41,118 nucleotides of DNA from a virus. Each line of letters begins with the position of its first letter. The stretch's first letter is position 1. The notes beneath the pieces were generated by a model. That model did no database searches, was not told where the DNA came from, and saw only the letters and a list, made by a program, of their open reading frames with translations. Of the stretch, positions 1-8,002 are shown piece after piece. Both the position numbers and the translations under genes were made by a program. The DNA lies in the IMG/VR virus record IMGVR_UViG_3300027896_000094, positions 1-41,118 of that record. One strand, given 5' to 3'.

Positions 1-18
1 CAGGGTAGATACAGCCAT
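1..18 (-). CDS. Start of a gene cut by the left edge, probable major capsid protein
   Basis: An ATG at 18-16 on the minus strand is preceded by a strong ribosome binding site (AGGAGG, about 7 bases upstream) and opens the frame MAVSTL, which runs off the window. It lies just downstream of the scaffold-like gene. In tailed phages the gene after portal and scaffold is usually the major capsid protein. The product itself cannot be seen, so that identity is inferred from position only. Confidence 0.45.
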
Positions 19-46
19 TGGGTGGCCTCCTCATGGAAGTGGGTTA

Positions 47-985
47 CTAGGCACTCATTGCCTTCTCTCCAGCCTCGATCAGCTTTTGAGCGTCCGCCAT
101 GCGGCCGTTGGTGATGAGCTTGTGCACGTCAGCCTGGAAGGTGTTCTGGTTGAAGACCGGGCCGGCATCTTGTGCGCCACCCGTTCTTACGACCGCGTCA
201 GGTGCGACTCGATCGGGTACTGCCAGTTCTCCCTGGGACGGCTTGCGTACTGCCTGCCCCTTCACTACCTCTGCCTTAAAGCGAGTAAGCACACTCGCTA
301 CGAACTTTGTACTATACATGATTGGGTTACGCAACGCAAGCACTTCCTCCTCAGATTGCTTCTCTGCCCACGCCAGGATACGCGGATCCCCGAACAACTC
401 GTCCGGGTTCTGCCCTTCGAGAGCCTTTGTCAGCGCGGTCCTGTGCTCATTGACCTTGGCGTCCTGACCGAACTGAACGCGGGCATCTTCGAACTGCTTG
501 AGGGTGGCCTTGAATGAATCGAGCTCGCGCAAGATCTTGGCGTTCTGGGCCTTAGCCACCTTCTCAGAGATCTTCGTGACGGTCTCGAACTCCTTCTCCT
601 CGTCAGTGAGACCGTAGTCGGTAGGTCCCTCTGGCACCTTGGGCATCGCGGCCAGACTGGTTCTGAGCTCCTCATTTTCGCGCTCCAGCTGCTGGGCGCG
701 CTTCTGCGCGGGGTTCAGCTCCTGCTCGTAGAAGCTAAGCGTACGCTTCATGTTCGCCAGCTGATGCTGGAGTTCTTCAAGCTCGCCCGGCTTGAGCTTC
801 TGCTCCTCCACCCGGGGCGGGGGCAGGGCGAGGGCAGGATCCGGATCTGACGAGGGCGGCATACCCGGATTCTCCAGGCCCAAGGCCTCGAGATCCACCT
901 CGCCAGCGTCGATCCTGCGCTGCTCTTCCTCAAGTGCCGCCAGGCTTTCGGCGTCCTTCTCAGCTCGTGTTTTTCCTCTGGCCAT
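47..985 (-). CDS. Scaffold-like acidic coiled-coil protein
   Basis: A 312-residue product. The N-terminal half is rich in Glu, Gln, Lys and Leu with long predicted coiled coil (roughly residues 60-190). A Pro/Asp/Ala linker lies at about 35-60, and a short C-terminal basic/helical segment ends in a DVHKLI..GRMADAQKLIEAG pattern. This charge-rich helical architecture between portal and capsid is typical of internal scaffolding proteins that template procapsid assembly and bind capsid through a C-terminal helix. The ATG at 985 is chosen because GGAGG sits about 5 bases upstream; the frame stays open a little further upstream without a better site. No protease motif is seen. Function is inferred from composition and position. 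Confidence 0.65.
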   Translation of the reverse strand: MARGKTRAEKDAESLAALEEEQRRIDAGEVDLEALGLENPGMPPSSDPDPALALPPPRVEEQKLKPGELEELQHQLANMKRTLSFYEQELNPAQKRAQQLERENEELRTSLAAMPKVPEGPTDYGLTDEEKEFETVTKISEKVAKAQNAKILRELDSFKATLKQFEDARVQFGQDAKVNEHRTALTKALEGQNPDELFGDPRILAWAEKQSEEEVLALRNPIMYSTKFVASVLTRFKAEVVKGQAVRKPSQGELAVPDRVAPDAVVRTGGAQDAGPVFNQNTFQADVHKLITNGRMADAQKLIEAGEKAMSA

Positions 986-999
986 GTTTTCCTCCTTGT

Positions 1000-1203
1000 T
1001 TACCCTGTGATGAGTGTGCAAAAGTCCCGGACACCAGCGATCTGGCCCTGGACAAACCTGAAGTCGCCGGGGTCTTTCACGCCCTCCAGCGTCTCGTGAT
1101 ACTCCTCGATCAGAACATCCCTGTAGTCTGAAATTACCTCAGTGGATGACTGTAACAACATGCCGAACCGTTGCATTTTTTCTTCGCGTGTGCGGTTGCT
1201 CAC
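1000..1203 (-). CDS. Small hypothetical protein between portal and scaffold
   Basis: A 67-residue, mostly helical charged protein (MSNRTREEKMQRFG start) with no recognised domain. Its ATG overlaps the portal stop codon by 4 bp (ATGA), which implies translational coupling, and the scaffold-like gene starts 15 bases after its stop. Position suggests a head-assembly accessory role, but nothing in the sequence proves it. Confidence 0.7.
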   Translation of the reverse strand: MSNRTREEKMQRFGMLLQSSTEVISDYRDVLIEEYHETLEGVKDPGDFRFVQGQIAGVRDFCTLITG

Positions 1204-3593
1204 TGGCTAGCTCCTGTGGGACCGGGGAGTCCTGCGCCGCCGACGTCTGCCGGGTTGGTCGCGGACCCAGGTGGGATTGAGGACGAGTAGCGCTCAGGGT
1301 GCTCGACAAGCGATTCAGCCTTGGGCGTACCTAGGGACTTAACGCCGAGGGGCAGGGGCGCCATGACAACCCCGCCAGGGGTTGCTTGGGGGGCTGACTG
1401 TGGGGGAATGGCCCCGGGCTGCCCGGGACGCCATGTAGGCCCACTGGGGGCGTTGGGTGCGGCCTGGCCAGGCTGCTGTTGAACCCCGGCGTCGGGGACA
1501 TCTTGGCCGGAGCCGTCTGGGTTGACGTCCTTCTTCATGGCGGCGACGTCCGTAGCGGACTCGAACTGCCGGTGAGCGGTCAGAGTCTCCTCTCGCATGA
1601 TGTTCAGGGCTGCAGCTGTAGCCGGTTTGCCATCCACCATCTGGAGCTCTTCCATGGCCGCTTCGAGTACCACAGGGTAGGCCGCGGAACCCTTGTCGGT
1701 TTCGGACAAGACCTTCAACTTCGCGTCGCGGAGCGGAATCTCGGGCTTCATCTGGGGCTGTTCCTGGGCCTTCGCATCTGCCTGGGCCTTCGCCTTCTTG
1801 GCGGCATCCGCATCGTTGAGGAAGATGTTCTCGCCAGTGAGGGAGAACGCGTCTTCGAAGATCTCGCCGATACGCTTGTCGTTGAAGCGAGCCTGCCAGT
1901 AGCTGTTGTTGCCCACGGCCTTCATCATCTCCAAGATGCTGTTGACCCGAGCCATCTTCGCCACGAGCCCTTGCAGCGCACTGGAAGAAACCACGTAGTC
2001 GGCGTCGATCTCATCGCTGAACTCGTAGGTCAAATAGAAGTCAGCCATCTTCTCCATGGCGGGGATGATGAAGTTCTGCTCGATGTTGCTGACCACGGTC
2101 TTGAACGGGTTGGTGGCGTTGTTCCACTGCAACTCGGCGCCCCCAAGTGTACGGTTGTGCGTACCGGTGGAGTTGTTACCCATGAGGAAATCCGGCACGC
2201 CAGTCTCCTCTTGAGCCCACGCGCGCGCGGCCCCCTGGCGCTCGAGACATTCCTTCAGGATGTTGGGTGGATAGAAGATGTCCACCGGCTTCTGGGTCCC
2301 GCCCACGGCATTGTTGACGGGCCACATCTTGCCGGGATGGGGCTTGCACATCTCGATACCGAGCTTCACGCGGCTCATGTCCACCACGGTCTGCGGCCTG
2401 GCGATGCTGGCCATCGTGTCATTCGCGGCGCGCTCGCACGCGGACCCAGCAGCCTGGGACGAGAACATCAGCTCGGGAACGCCAGAGCCCCAGATCGAGT
2501 GGATGTTCTTCCGGTATTGCGTGATGTAGAACGGCAGGCGATCCTGATGGAATTCGCTCACTGTGGCGCGGATCACCTGGCCATTGCAGACCATGATGTT
2601 CGCGGTGTGCATGGCGTTGGGGTCGTCCATGTTGATCTCGTCGGGGCTGACTCCATAGAGCTCAAGCTCCTTCGCGGTCTTGTGCATCCAGAAATCGTAA
2701 ACCACATACCGATGTCGGTAGGTGTACATCTGGTTGTTGTTGTTCGCGATGATGAGGTCCGTCTCCCAGGGCTCCGGGGTCCAGTTGCCGTCAGGGGCGT
2801 GCTCCATGACGTAGTCAATGCGGTTCTTCATGAACCCACCGACGTCACGCATGCTGCTCAGCCACGCCTTGTTGGTGACTCTCCGGCGGCAGACATAGAG
2901 GCAGTCTGGCACACTGCGCGCACCGGGATCAGGATACACATCGAACATTGAAACGTGTTCCCACTCGGGGTAAATGTAGGCCTTCCTCTTCTTGCCCTTG
3001 CCGCGGTGTTTGTGCATCCGCTCCTTGGGGAACGGGCCGAAGAAGCACATGCCGCCGAAGGCCACGTCGTCGTAGATGCCCGCCAGCAGCTTGTCTCTGA
3101 GCTTCGATTCAGCAACGCCATCGCAGATCTTGGAGTTCAGGTTGCGGCACCGGCGTTGGGACTCGAGGAAGATCTGGTTCTTAAAGGTCGCGTAGTCAGC
3201 ATCGATGCCCTGCTGCGCGTTCTGTTGCGCCAGGAACTCTGTGAATTCAGGCATGAACGGCTCAGGGCTGGTGTCAACCTCCCAGATGTCCTTGCCCTGT
3301 GGCAGCAGAACATCAGAGATGATCGCAAACGCGGTCTGAACCTTGGGGCTCGTCATGTTCACGAACGCGGATGACCAGCCATCCTGAAGCGTGGTTTCTG
3401 GGCCGTACATGCTGCGAAGGTTTCGGTAGGCGCGCATCCAGATGGTGTCCTGGTTGCGCCGCGCGAAACGTGCCGTAAGAAACAAATTAAGTAGCGTTCC
3501 GGCTGCTGAGCCAGGCTCAACGCCTTGCATGATCAGAGTTTCGTCCTTGGTGTCCGTCTCATTCGTAGCGGTGACGTCTGGTTCAGTAGCCAT
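1200..3593 (-). CDS. Portal (head-tail connector) protein
   Basis: A 797-residue protein, in the size class of podovirus/P22-like portals, which form the dodecameric ring at the packaging vertex through which DNA enters and leaves. The N-terminal region (around residues 25-100) has the helical RNQDTIWMRAYRNLRSMYG pattern and the central region has the mixed alpha/beta composition usual for portals. The last ~130 residues are Pro/Gly/Gln-rich and probably disordered. It follows TerL directly, which supports the call. The ATG at 3593 is preferred over an in-frame GTG at 3599 because GGAG lies 5 bases upstream of the ATG. Family assignment rests on size, position and general resemblance, not an alignment. 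Confidence 0.82.
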   Translation of the reverse strand: MATEPDVTATNETDTKDETLIMQGVEPGSAAGTLLNLFLTARFARRNQDTIWMRAYRNLRSMYGPETTLQDGWSSAFVNMTSPKVQTAFAIISDVLLPQGKDIWEVDTSPEPFMPEFTEFLAQQNAQQGIDADYATFKNQIFLESQRRCRNLNSKICDGVAESKLRDKLLAGIYDDVAFGGMCFFGPFPKERMHKHRGKGKKRKAYIYPEWEHVSMFDVYPDPGARSVPDCLYVCRRRVTNKAWLSSMRDVGGFMKNRIDYVMEHAPDGNWTPEPWETDLIIANNNNQMYTYRHRYVVYDFWMHKTAKELELYGVSPDEINMDDPNAMHTANIMVCNGQVIRATVSEFHQDRLPFYITQYRKNIHSIWGSGVPELMFSSQAAGSACERAANDTMASIARPQTVVDMSRVKLGIEMCKPHPGKMWPVNNAVGGTQKPVDIFYPPNILKECLERQGAARAWAQEETGVPDFLMGNNSTGTHNRTLGGAELQWNNATNPFKTVVSNIEQNFIIPAMEKMADFYLTYEFSDEIDADYVVSSSALQGLVAKMARVNSILEMMKAVGNNSYWQARFNDKRIGEIFEDAFSLTGENIFLNDADAAKKAKAQADAKAQEQPQMKPEIPLRDAKLKVLSETDKGSAAYPVVLEAAMEELQMVDGKPATAAALNIMREETLTAHRQFESATDVAAMKKDVNPDGSGQDVPDAGVQQQPGQAAPNAPSGPTWRPGQPGAIPPQSAPQATPGGVVMAPLPLGVKSLGTPKAESLVEHPERYSSSIPPGSATNPADVGGAGLPGPTGASQ

Positions 3594-3601
3594 GCGCACT
3601 C

Positions 3602-5044
3602 CTAATAGCCAGTGATCGGATCAATGGGATTCCACGCATCGTCTACATCGTAGGTCTCGTCAATGAACCTCGCCCTCATGCCACGCAATCGCGCCAGGTG
3701 GAGTGATGTTACCATATAGCGCAATGCGTCGCAAAGATCATCCTTCTTCTTGATGATTTTGCCAGTCTTTTCGTCGTAGCGATACATCTTCAGCTCTGCC
3801 AGTAACTTAGGACAGCTCTCGCTGATGTAGATGCGACCCTCGTCGAAGCGCTGGTAAGTTCTGGCGATGCCAGACATAACGCTTCCGGCAGTGTTGTCCG
3901 CCAGCTGCACGCGACGCGACGCCTCCGGAATCTGGTCCCAGTCTGGACCATCGAACTCGAACTCATACATCCCGTAGAGCGTGGTTCCGTCATTCTTGTT
4001 GGTCTGCAGCGAGGCTGTGTCCATGACGATCATGTAGTCGCCCCACCGCTTGATGGCGGACGCGTGGGTTGCTGGCGGCTTGGCCTCCATGCAGTGCTCG
4101 TCGTAGATGTAGAGGATGTCCGTGTCGTCGTCGTAGGCGCCAACCAGTGCTGCGGTGGGGTGAGTCCAGCCTACGTCCATGGCGATCAGGCGACGGTAGT
4201 GATCGCGAATCTTGAACAGGCGCCCAGAGTAGTCGTCCGGCGGGAACGGGTAGATCTGGCCCCTGCCCACTGTCGGGATGCCCGTGCTCCGAGCCTGCAG
4301 CTCGGACGGGTTGTCCTTGTAGATTTCCAGCATGATGCGGATCGACTCCTCGCTGAGGTGCGGGGCGTCTTCTCGATTCCATCCGGCGTGGACCCTCTCC
4401 ACGATTTCGTCGGACTGGTCCATGAGCCAGTTGTAGACCTCGGACATGCCCTTCAGGGCCGTGAAGCCAATGCACAGCTGCCCGCCAGTCTTGGCCGTTC
4501 TCGCAACAAGTTCCTTCAGAACCTCCATCGGCGGTTCCTCGTCGATGATTACCAGGTCAACAGTGGATCCCTGTAGGCGCTCTCGGCCCTGTTCGGCTGT
4601 CTTGAGGCAGATCTGGGCGGTTCCCAGGGGGTGCTTGACGAAGATCGTGTCCACGGCGCCAGGGACATTGGCACGCTTGGTGATCTTGATGATGTCCTCG
4701 GGCGGGATCATGCCCCCACGGGGGTCATCGGCATTGGGGCCAATGAGCTTGGTCTGAATGGAGTCTCGGACTTCCTCTGACGTCAATCCGACAACGAATA
4801 TGACGGGAGCCCTGTCGGTAATCTTGATTCCGGTGTAGAACTCCGGGTAGATGCACCGAGCCGTCATGGACGCCTTGGCCGCAATGGTCATGCTCTTGCC
4901 GACCTGGTTCCCACACAGGGCCAGGACGATCTTCTTCTTGGAGTTCAGCCACTTCAGCTGCCAGTGGTAGGGTTGGAACTTCTCGAAGGCGCGGCTCGCC
5001 TCACGTCGTAGATGCTCTTTGAGAAGTGCGTCAATAGATGCCAT
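3602..5044 (-). CDS. terL: Terminase large subunit (packaging ATPase-nuclease)
   Basis: A 480-residue DNA-packaging motor that hydrolyses ATP to translocate DNA through the portal and cuts the concatemer. The N-terminal ATPase shows Walker A GNQVGKS (45-51) and Walker B DLVIIDEE with the catalytic Glu (163-170). The C-terminal RNase H-like nuclease shows AMDVGWTHPTA (Asp290), a second acidic strand IVMDTAS (Asp342) and a third acidic motif KKDDLCDALRYM near residue 445. Length and order are complete. The start has GGGGAA about 7 bases upstream. Portal begins 9 bases after its stop. The probable small subunit is not adjacent but lies about 8 kb away on the same strand. Confidence 0.95.
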   Translation of the reverse strand: MASIDALLKEHLRREASRAFEKFQPYHWQLKWLNSKKKIVLALCGNQVGKSMTIAAKASMTARCIYPEFYTGIKITDRAPVIFVVGLTSEEVRDSIQTKLIGPNADDPRGGMIPPEDIIKITKRANVPGAVDTIFVKHPLGTAQICLKTAEQGRERLQGSTVDLVIIDEEPPMEVLKELVARTAKTGGQLCIGFTALKGMSEVYNWLMDQSDEIVERVHAGWNREDAPHLSEESIRIMLEIYKDNPSELQARSTGIPTVGRGQIYPFPPDDYSGRLFKIRDHYRRLIAMDVGWTHPTAALVGAYDDDTDILYIYDEHCMEAKPPATHASAIKRWGDYMIVMDTASLQTNKNDGTTLYGMYEFEFDGPDWDQIPEASRRVQLADNTAGSVMSGIARTYQRFDEGRIYISESCPKLLAELKMYRYDEKTGKIIKKKDDLCDALRYMVTSLHLARLRGMRARFIDETYDVDDAWNPIDPITGY

Positions 5045-5121
5045 GTATGTTCCCCTTTACATTCCGGGCACTTATAGTGTAGCATACCACTGGCTGCGCA
5101 GCCACAACAAAGGAGTTACCC
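5045..5121. promoter_or_regulatory. Divergent intergenic region with a 14-bp palindrome
   Basis: This 77-bp gap separates the minus-strand terL from a plus-strand gene pair, so promoters for both directions should lie here or overlap the genes. It holds a perfect 14-bp palindrome (tggctgcgcagcca, 5091-5104) and an imperfect cacttatagtg palindrome at about 5070-5080 with TATAAG/TATGCT-like hexamers on the minus strand. No clear -35 with correct spacing is visible. An operator or an mRNA hairpin just before the plus-strand ribosome binding site (AAAGGAG) is possible. Confidence 0.4.
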
Positions 5122-5349
5122 ATGAGCCAGTACTCGAACGCACAGACCCCCACCAAGCTCGAGCACGCTGCCGGTGACGGCGGCCCAAAGGACAGCGAAA
5201 GCTCCCACCCGACCGTCTTTGACGGAACCAGTGAGAAGGGCTTCGATGGCAAGCTCGGCGCCGTGACGGCAGGCCACAGCTCCAAGATTGGCAACACTGG
5301 CCACTCTGGTCCTGGCTCCACCAAGCATGGCTCCAAGGTCAACGAGTAA
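5122..5349 (+). CDS. Small Gly/Ser/His-rich hypothetical protein
   Basis: A 75-residue, low-complexity, hydrophilic protein rich in Gly, Ser, His, Lys and Thr, with no hydrophobic core and no known domain; it is probably disordered. A good ribosome binding site (AAAGGAG, spacing 7) supports expression. It is one of two plus-strand genes placed opposite the packaging genes and closed by a terminator, a moron-like arrangement. Confidence 0.65.
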   Translation: MSQYSNAQTPTKLEHAAGDGGPKDSESSHPTVFDGTSEKGFDGKLGAVTAGHSSKIGNTGHSGPGSTKHGSKVNE

Positions 5350-5352
5350 ACC

Positions 5353-5610
5353 ATGAAGAACCTGTCGATCACCGACCGTTACCCCGAGCCGGCTGGGCGA
5401 TGCCCAGAGCAGCGCTCGAAGGCGACCGGAGGCGGCAAGTCCCCCCTGGATCCCATGGGCGCCCACGTCCCTGGCTACTCGGCCGATCCCTGCCAGACCC
5501 CCGGAAACTCCCTGGTTGAGGGCTGCGACTACGCGCCGCTCAGCCGCAATGCCCCGGATGGCCACCTGGCCGTCCCTACTCCCAAGGCCGTGAAGAACTG
5601 CAACGGCTAG
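5353..5610 (+). CDS. Small hypothetical protein, Pro/Gly/Cys-containing
   Basis: An 85-residue protein with about 14 prolines, many Gly and four Cys spread through the chain; little regular secondary structure is expected. It starts 3 bases after the preceding stop and lacks a strong ribosome binding site, so translation probably depends on coupling. A hairpin terminator follows about 35 bases later. Function unknown. Confidence 0.55.
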   Translation: MKNLSITDRYPEPAGRCPEQRSKATGGGKSPLDPMGAHVPGYSADPCQTPGNSLVEGCDYAPLSRNAPDGHLAVPTPKAVKNCNG

Positions 5611-5644
5611 TCTGGCCACCTGCAAACGTGGTGGCACAAAGCTA

Positions 5645-5671
5645 GGGGGCCAATCGCGGCCCCCTTTGCTT
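5645..5671 (+). terminator. Intrinsic terminator after the small plus-strand pair
   Basis: A GC-rich 7-bp perfect stem (GGGGGCC at 5645-5651 with GGCCCCC at 5658-5664, 6-base loop) is followed by TTTGCTT. It would end transcription of the two small genes before it meets the convergent minus-strand genes. Confidence 0.7.
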
Positions 5672-5734
5672 GTCACATGAACAGGATCCGATCCACTTTT
5701 GAGTCGCTGGGCATGTCTACGAGCTTCGGGCGCC

Positions 5735-6229
5735 TCATTTCTCCCCCAGGAGCTCGTCATACAACCCGAGGTAGCCAGCGGCATCTACAACGTTGTCGCG
5801 ATTCTTCTTGTTTGCCTGTCGCGCCAGCTTGCCCAGAACCATGATCATGGCCAGCTCGTCGGCCGTGACGTCGATTCCAACTGCATCACACAGCTTGGCC
5901 CAGCGCCCGAAGTTGTCGTGGACGTTCCCATACGCCTTGGCGCGGTCGCCGTGGATGAGGCCGTCAGCATGGAGCAGGAGGGGCACGTGCGCATCAGGTG
6001 GCGGAATCTCCCTTGGCTTGGAGTCGTCGACAATGCACAAAAGGCCATTGCAGCGCAAAGTCGCATTGTCGACAGGGGTCGCAAAGAATCTGGTCCCATC
6101 GACCAGCGTCACACGCTCGTTGAAGGTTTTTTTGTCGGGCTCCACACTGAGAATGTCTGGATCCGACCTCTTGAACTCGAGCTCCCGGTCGGCCATAAGC
6201 AACGTCGTGAGCCTGCAGTGCTTGGTCAT
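5735..6229 (-). CDS. DUF6378-like protein
   Basis: A 164-residue protein. The C-terminal half (about 88-160) has the pattern DGLIHGDRAKAYGNVHDNFG, then LAMIMVLGKLARQANKKNRDN and VVDAAGYLGLYDELL. This matches from memory the phage/prophage DUF6378 family, a small all-helical domain of unknown function with conserved acidic residues. The N-terminal part (about 1-80) is beta-rich and not recognised. Its ATG overlaps the stop of the upstream HD phosphohydrolase gene by 4 bp, so the two are probably co-translated and may both act on nucleotides. The molecular role is unknown. Confidence 0.6.
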   Translation of the reverse strand: MTKHCRLTTLLMADRELEFKRSDPDILSVEPDKKTFNERVTLVDGTRFFATPVDNATLRCNGLLCIVDDSKPREIPPPDAHVPLLLHADGLIHGDRAKAYGNVHDNFGRWAKLCDAVGIDVTADELAMIMVLGKLARQANKKNRDNVVDAAGYLGLYDELLGEK

Positions 6230-6801
6230 ATTGCGCTCCTGTAGCGGTAGATGGCGTGTCCGCGGTCGTCGTTCGGAAACTTGACGGGAATGCCGGTGAG
6301 GTGGGTGTAGCGCGCGTAGAACCTATTACGAACGCTGTGGAAGGACTCTTCGTTCTCGATCGTCCAGTGCCCGAACGGCTGCTCAGCAGCCCACAGGGGG
6401 TTGCCCATGATCTGCCGGGCCTCAGTGCAGCACATCTCCCAGTCGTAGGGCTTGACCTCCTTCATGAGCCCGATGTCGAGGACGAAGTGCTCGAAGACCA
6501 CTGCGTGGATGCGGTCCTCCAGGGCGCACAAGTCGGGGAACGCCTGCTTCACTGGGGCCACGATGTCACCAATGTAGGCCTCGGACGCGTCATGCAGGAG
6601 GGCCACGAGCGCCAGTCTCCGGGGCACCACGTAGCTCAGCGCCAGGCTGTGCTGTGCAACAGAGTAGGGGATGCGGGAGTGGCCATTGAATCGCAGATTG
6701 TGGCTCAGCGCCCAACCGATATCGAAGATGTCGATGTCATCGGGCTTCAGGTTGTACAGGTCAAGCATCTTGTTGCCATACATTCCGATGTATAATCCCA
6801 T
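6226..6801 (-). CDS. HD-domain phosphohydrolase, YfbR-like 5'-nucleotidase
   Basis: A 191-residue metal-dependent HD-superfamily protein. Visible ligands are the first His in YSVAQHSLALS and the HD pair in ALLHDASEAYIGD, followed by PVKQAFPDL, a layout shared with the deoxynucleoside 5'-monophosphatase YfbR. The likely role is dephosphorylation of deoxynucleotides, tuning precursor pools during infection. The ATG at 6801 is chosen because AAGGAG lies 8 bases upstream; longer frames lack a site. It is divergent from the methyltransferase-like gene, whose start is only about 25 bases away, so the two promoters must overlap the neighbouring coding sequences. Confidence 0.8.
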   Translation of the reverse strand: MGLYIGMYGNKMLDLYNLKPDDIDIFDIGWALSHNLRFNGHSRIPYSVAQHSLALSYVVPRRLALVALLHDASEAYIGDIVAPVKQAFPDLCALEDRIHAVVFEHFVLDIGLMKEVKPYDWEMCCTEARQIMGNPLWAAEQPFGHWTIENEESFHSVRNRFYARYTHLTGIPVKFPNDDRGHAIYRYRSAI

Positions 6802-6826
6802 CTGTCTGTCTCCTTTGGGGGTGCCT

Positions 6827-7417
6827 ATGCTGTTTGTCGGCGATCTGTCCATACAAGATGCTGCGGTGCTCGAAGATCTGGGCAGCCGGGCTACATCAAT
6901 CCTTGAGTTCGGGGTCGGAGGCTCGACTCAGATCCTTTGTGGGGCCGCGCCACACGACGCCACCCTGGCCTCGGTGGACACCGACCCAGAATGGATCGTA
7001 CGCACAGCGAAGAACCTGGACCTTCTTGGGCTCCCGAGGGACCGGCACTGCTTCGTGAACTACCAGACCTGGGTCGAGGAACTCCGTGGGCGCGTATTCG
7101 ACCTCGTGTTCGTAGACGGGGTTGGACAGTATCGCGTCCCCTTCGCACGTGCGGCCTGGAGTCAGCTCGCCATCGGCGGGATCATCCTGTTTCACGACAC
7201 CAGACGCGAGCTGGACCTGAAGGACGTGTTTGGATTCATGCTCGAACGGTTTCATGAGGTCGCTGATCCTTTCATCAACACACACCATAGTAATCTCTCT
7301 GGCTTCCGGCGCAAGGCCCCAGAGCCGTACGAAAATTGGAATGTGACCGAAGGCAAACCGGACTGGGCCTATGGGTTGGTCCCGCCACCTGACAACTGGC
7401 CTTCACTTCTAACCTGA
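6827..7417 (+). CDS. Class I SAM-dependent methyltransferase-like protein
   Basis: A 196-residue Rossmann-like protein. Motif I is SILEFGVGGSTQIL (about 24-37), motif II is ASVDTDPEW with the acidic residue that binds the SAM ribose, and a strand FDLVFVDGVG (about 90-99) matches the post-motif region. A HDT segment follows (LFHDTRRELD). No sequence-specific DNA recognition domain or N6A/C5 signature (DPPY or PCQ) is present, so a small-molecule, glycan or protein methyltransferase is more likely than a DNA modification enzyme. The start is either ATG 6827 or GTG 6821, both behind a G-rich stretch. It is on the plus strand between minus-strand operons, as for an acquired accessory gene. Confidence 0.7.
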   Translation: MLFVGDLSIQDAAVLEDLGSRATSILEFGVGGSTQILCGAAPHDATLASVDTDPEWIVRTAKNLDLLGLPRDRHCFVNYQTWVEELRGRVFDLVFVDGVGQYRVPFARAAWSQLAIGGIILFHDTRRELDLKDVFGFMLERFHEVADPFINTHHSNLSGFRRKAPEPYENWNVTEGKPDWAYGLVPPPDNWPSLLT

Positions 7418-7490
7418 CCGGGTGGTGGACGTCTTTCGTCAGTCTCCACTGAGCCTCGCCCTACCTTACGGTGTCGGGCACCCGGCGGGG

Positions 7491-7751
7491 TTAAGGGGTG
7501 ATGATGGGGCCACCAGCTTTAGGGGCTTCCTGTGCGGCTAGGGGCTGAAAGGGGGGCTGAAAGGGCTGAGCCTCCAGGCGCTTGATCTCGCCAGTCTTGA
7601 GATCGATGCCGTCGCCCTGCTGCAGCTCGTAGATCTTGGAGAGATGAGCGCTCACGAACTGCATGGTGGCCTGTGCTGCGGCCAACGTGGCTTGGGCATC
7701 GGCCACCAGCTGAAGGTCTGCCACGGTTACCTGGTTCACTCGGTCTGCCAT
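7491..7751 (-). CDS. Small hypothetical protein, helical with Pro-rich tail
   Basis: An 86-residue protein. The first ~45 residues form an Ala/Gln-rich amphipathic helix (LVADAQATLAAAQATM), and the tail is Pro/Gln-rich with a QPFQPPFQP repeat. GGAG lies about 7 bases before the ATG. It is the last gene of the long minus-strand operon. No known domain. Confidence 0.6.
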   Translation of the reverse strand: MADRVNQVTVADLQLVADAQATLAAAQATMQFVSAHLSKIYELQQGDGIDLKTGEIKRLEAQPFQPPFQPLAAQEAPKAGGPIITP

Positions 7752-7760
7752 GTGTGTCTC

Positions 7761-7976
7761 CTATGCCCTCACGGGCGGCCGGCGCTTACCTAGCGCCTTG
7801 GGTGGTTTGGGGGAAACGATCATTCCGGACTTCTCGAGGGTCTCCCCCCATTCAAGCCATTCGATCAACTTCATTGCCCTGTCTTGCTTCATGATGATTC
7901 CCCACGGTTCTGACATGTGGCCTTCGGTCCTGCTGAGCATGAAACCTTCTTCTCCGGGTGTCAGGGTCCAGGTCAT
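7761..7976 (-). CDS. Small hypothetical protein
   Basis: A 71-residue protein with several Trp and Met and a basic, Pro-rich C-terminus (KPPKALGKRRPP). GGAG is found about 6 bases before the ATG. It sits between the metallophosphoesterase and the 86-residue protein, all on the minus strand. No domain recognised. Confidence 0.6.
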   Translation of the reverse strand: MTWTLTPGEEGFMLSRTEGHMSEPWGIIMKQDRAMKLIEWLEWGETLEKSGMIVSPKPPKALGKRRPPVRA

Positions 7977-8002
7977 GGGGGCCTCCAGGGGTGACCCCTA
8001 TT

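Noticed and set aside
1479-2951. 490-codon open frame on the plus strand opposite the portal gene
   Set aside because: It lies entirely antisense to a well-supported gene, is rich in His/Val/Leu/Arg as expected for a reverse-frame shadow, and has no ribosome binding site.
6827-7417. DNA methyltransferase of a restriction-modification system
   Set aside because: No DPPY/NPPY or PCQ motif, no recognition domain and no adjacent restriction enzyme.
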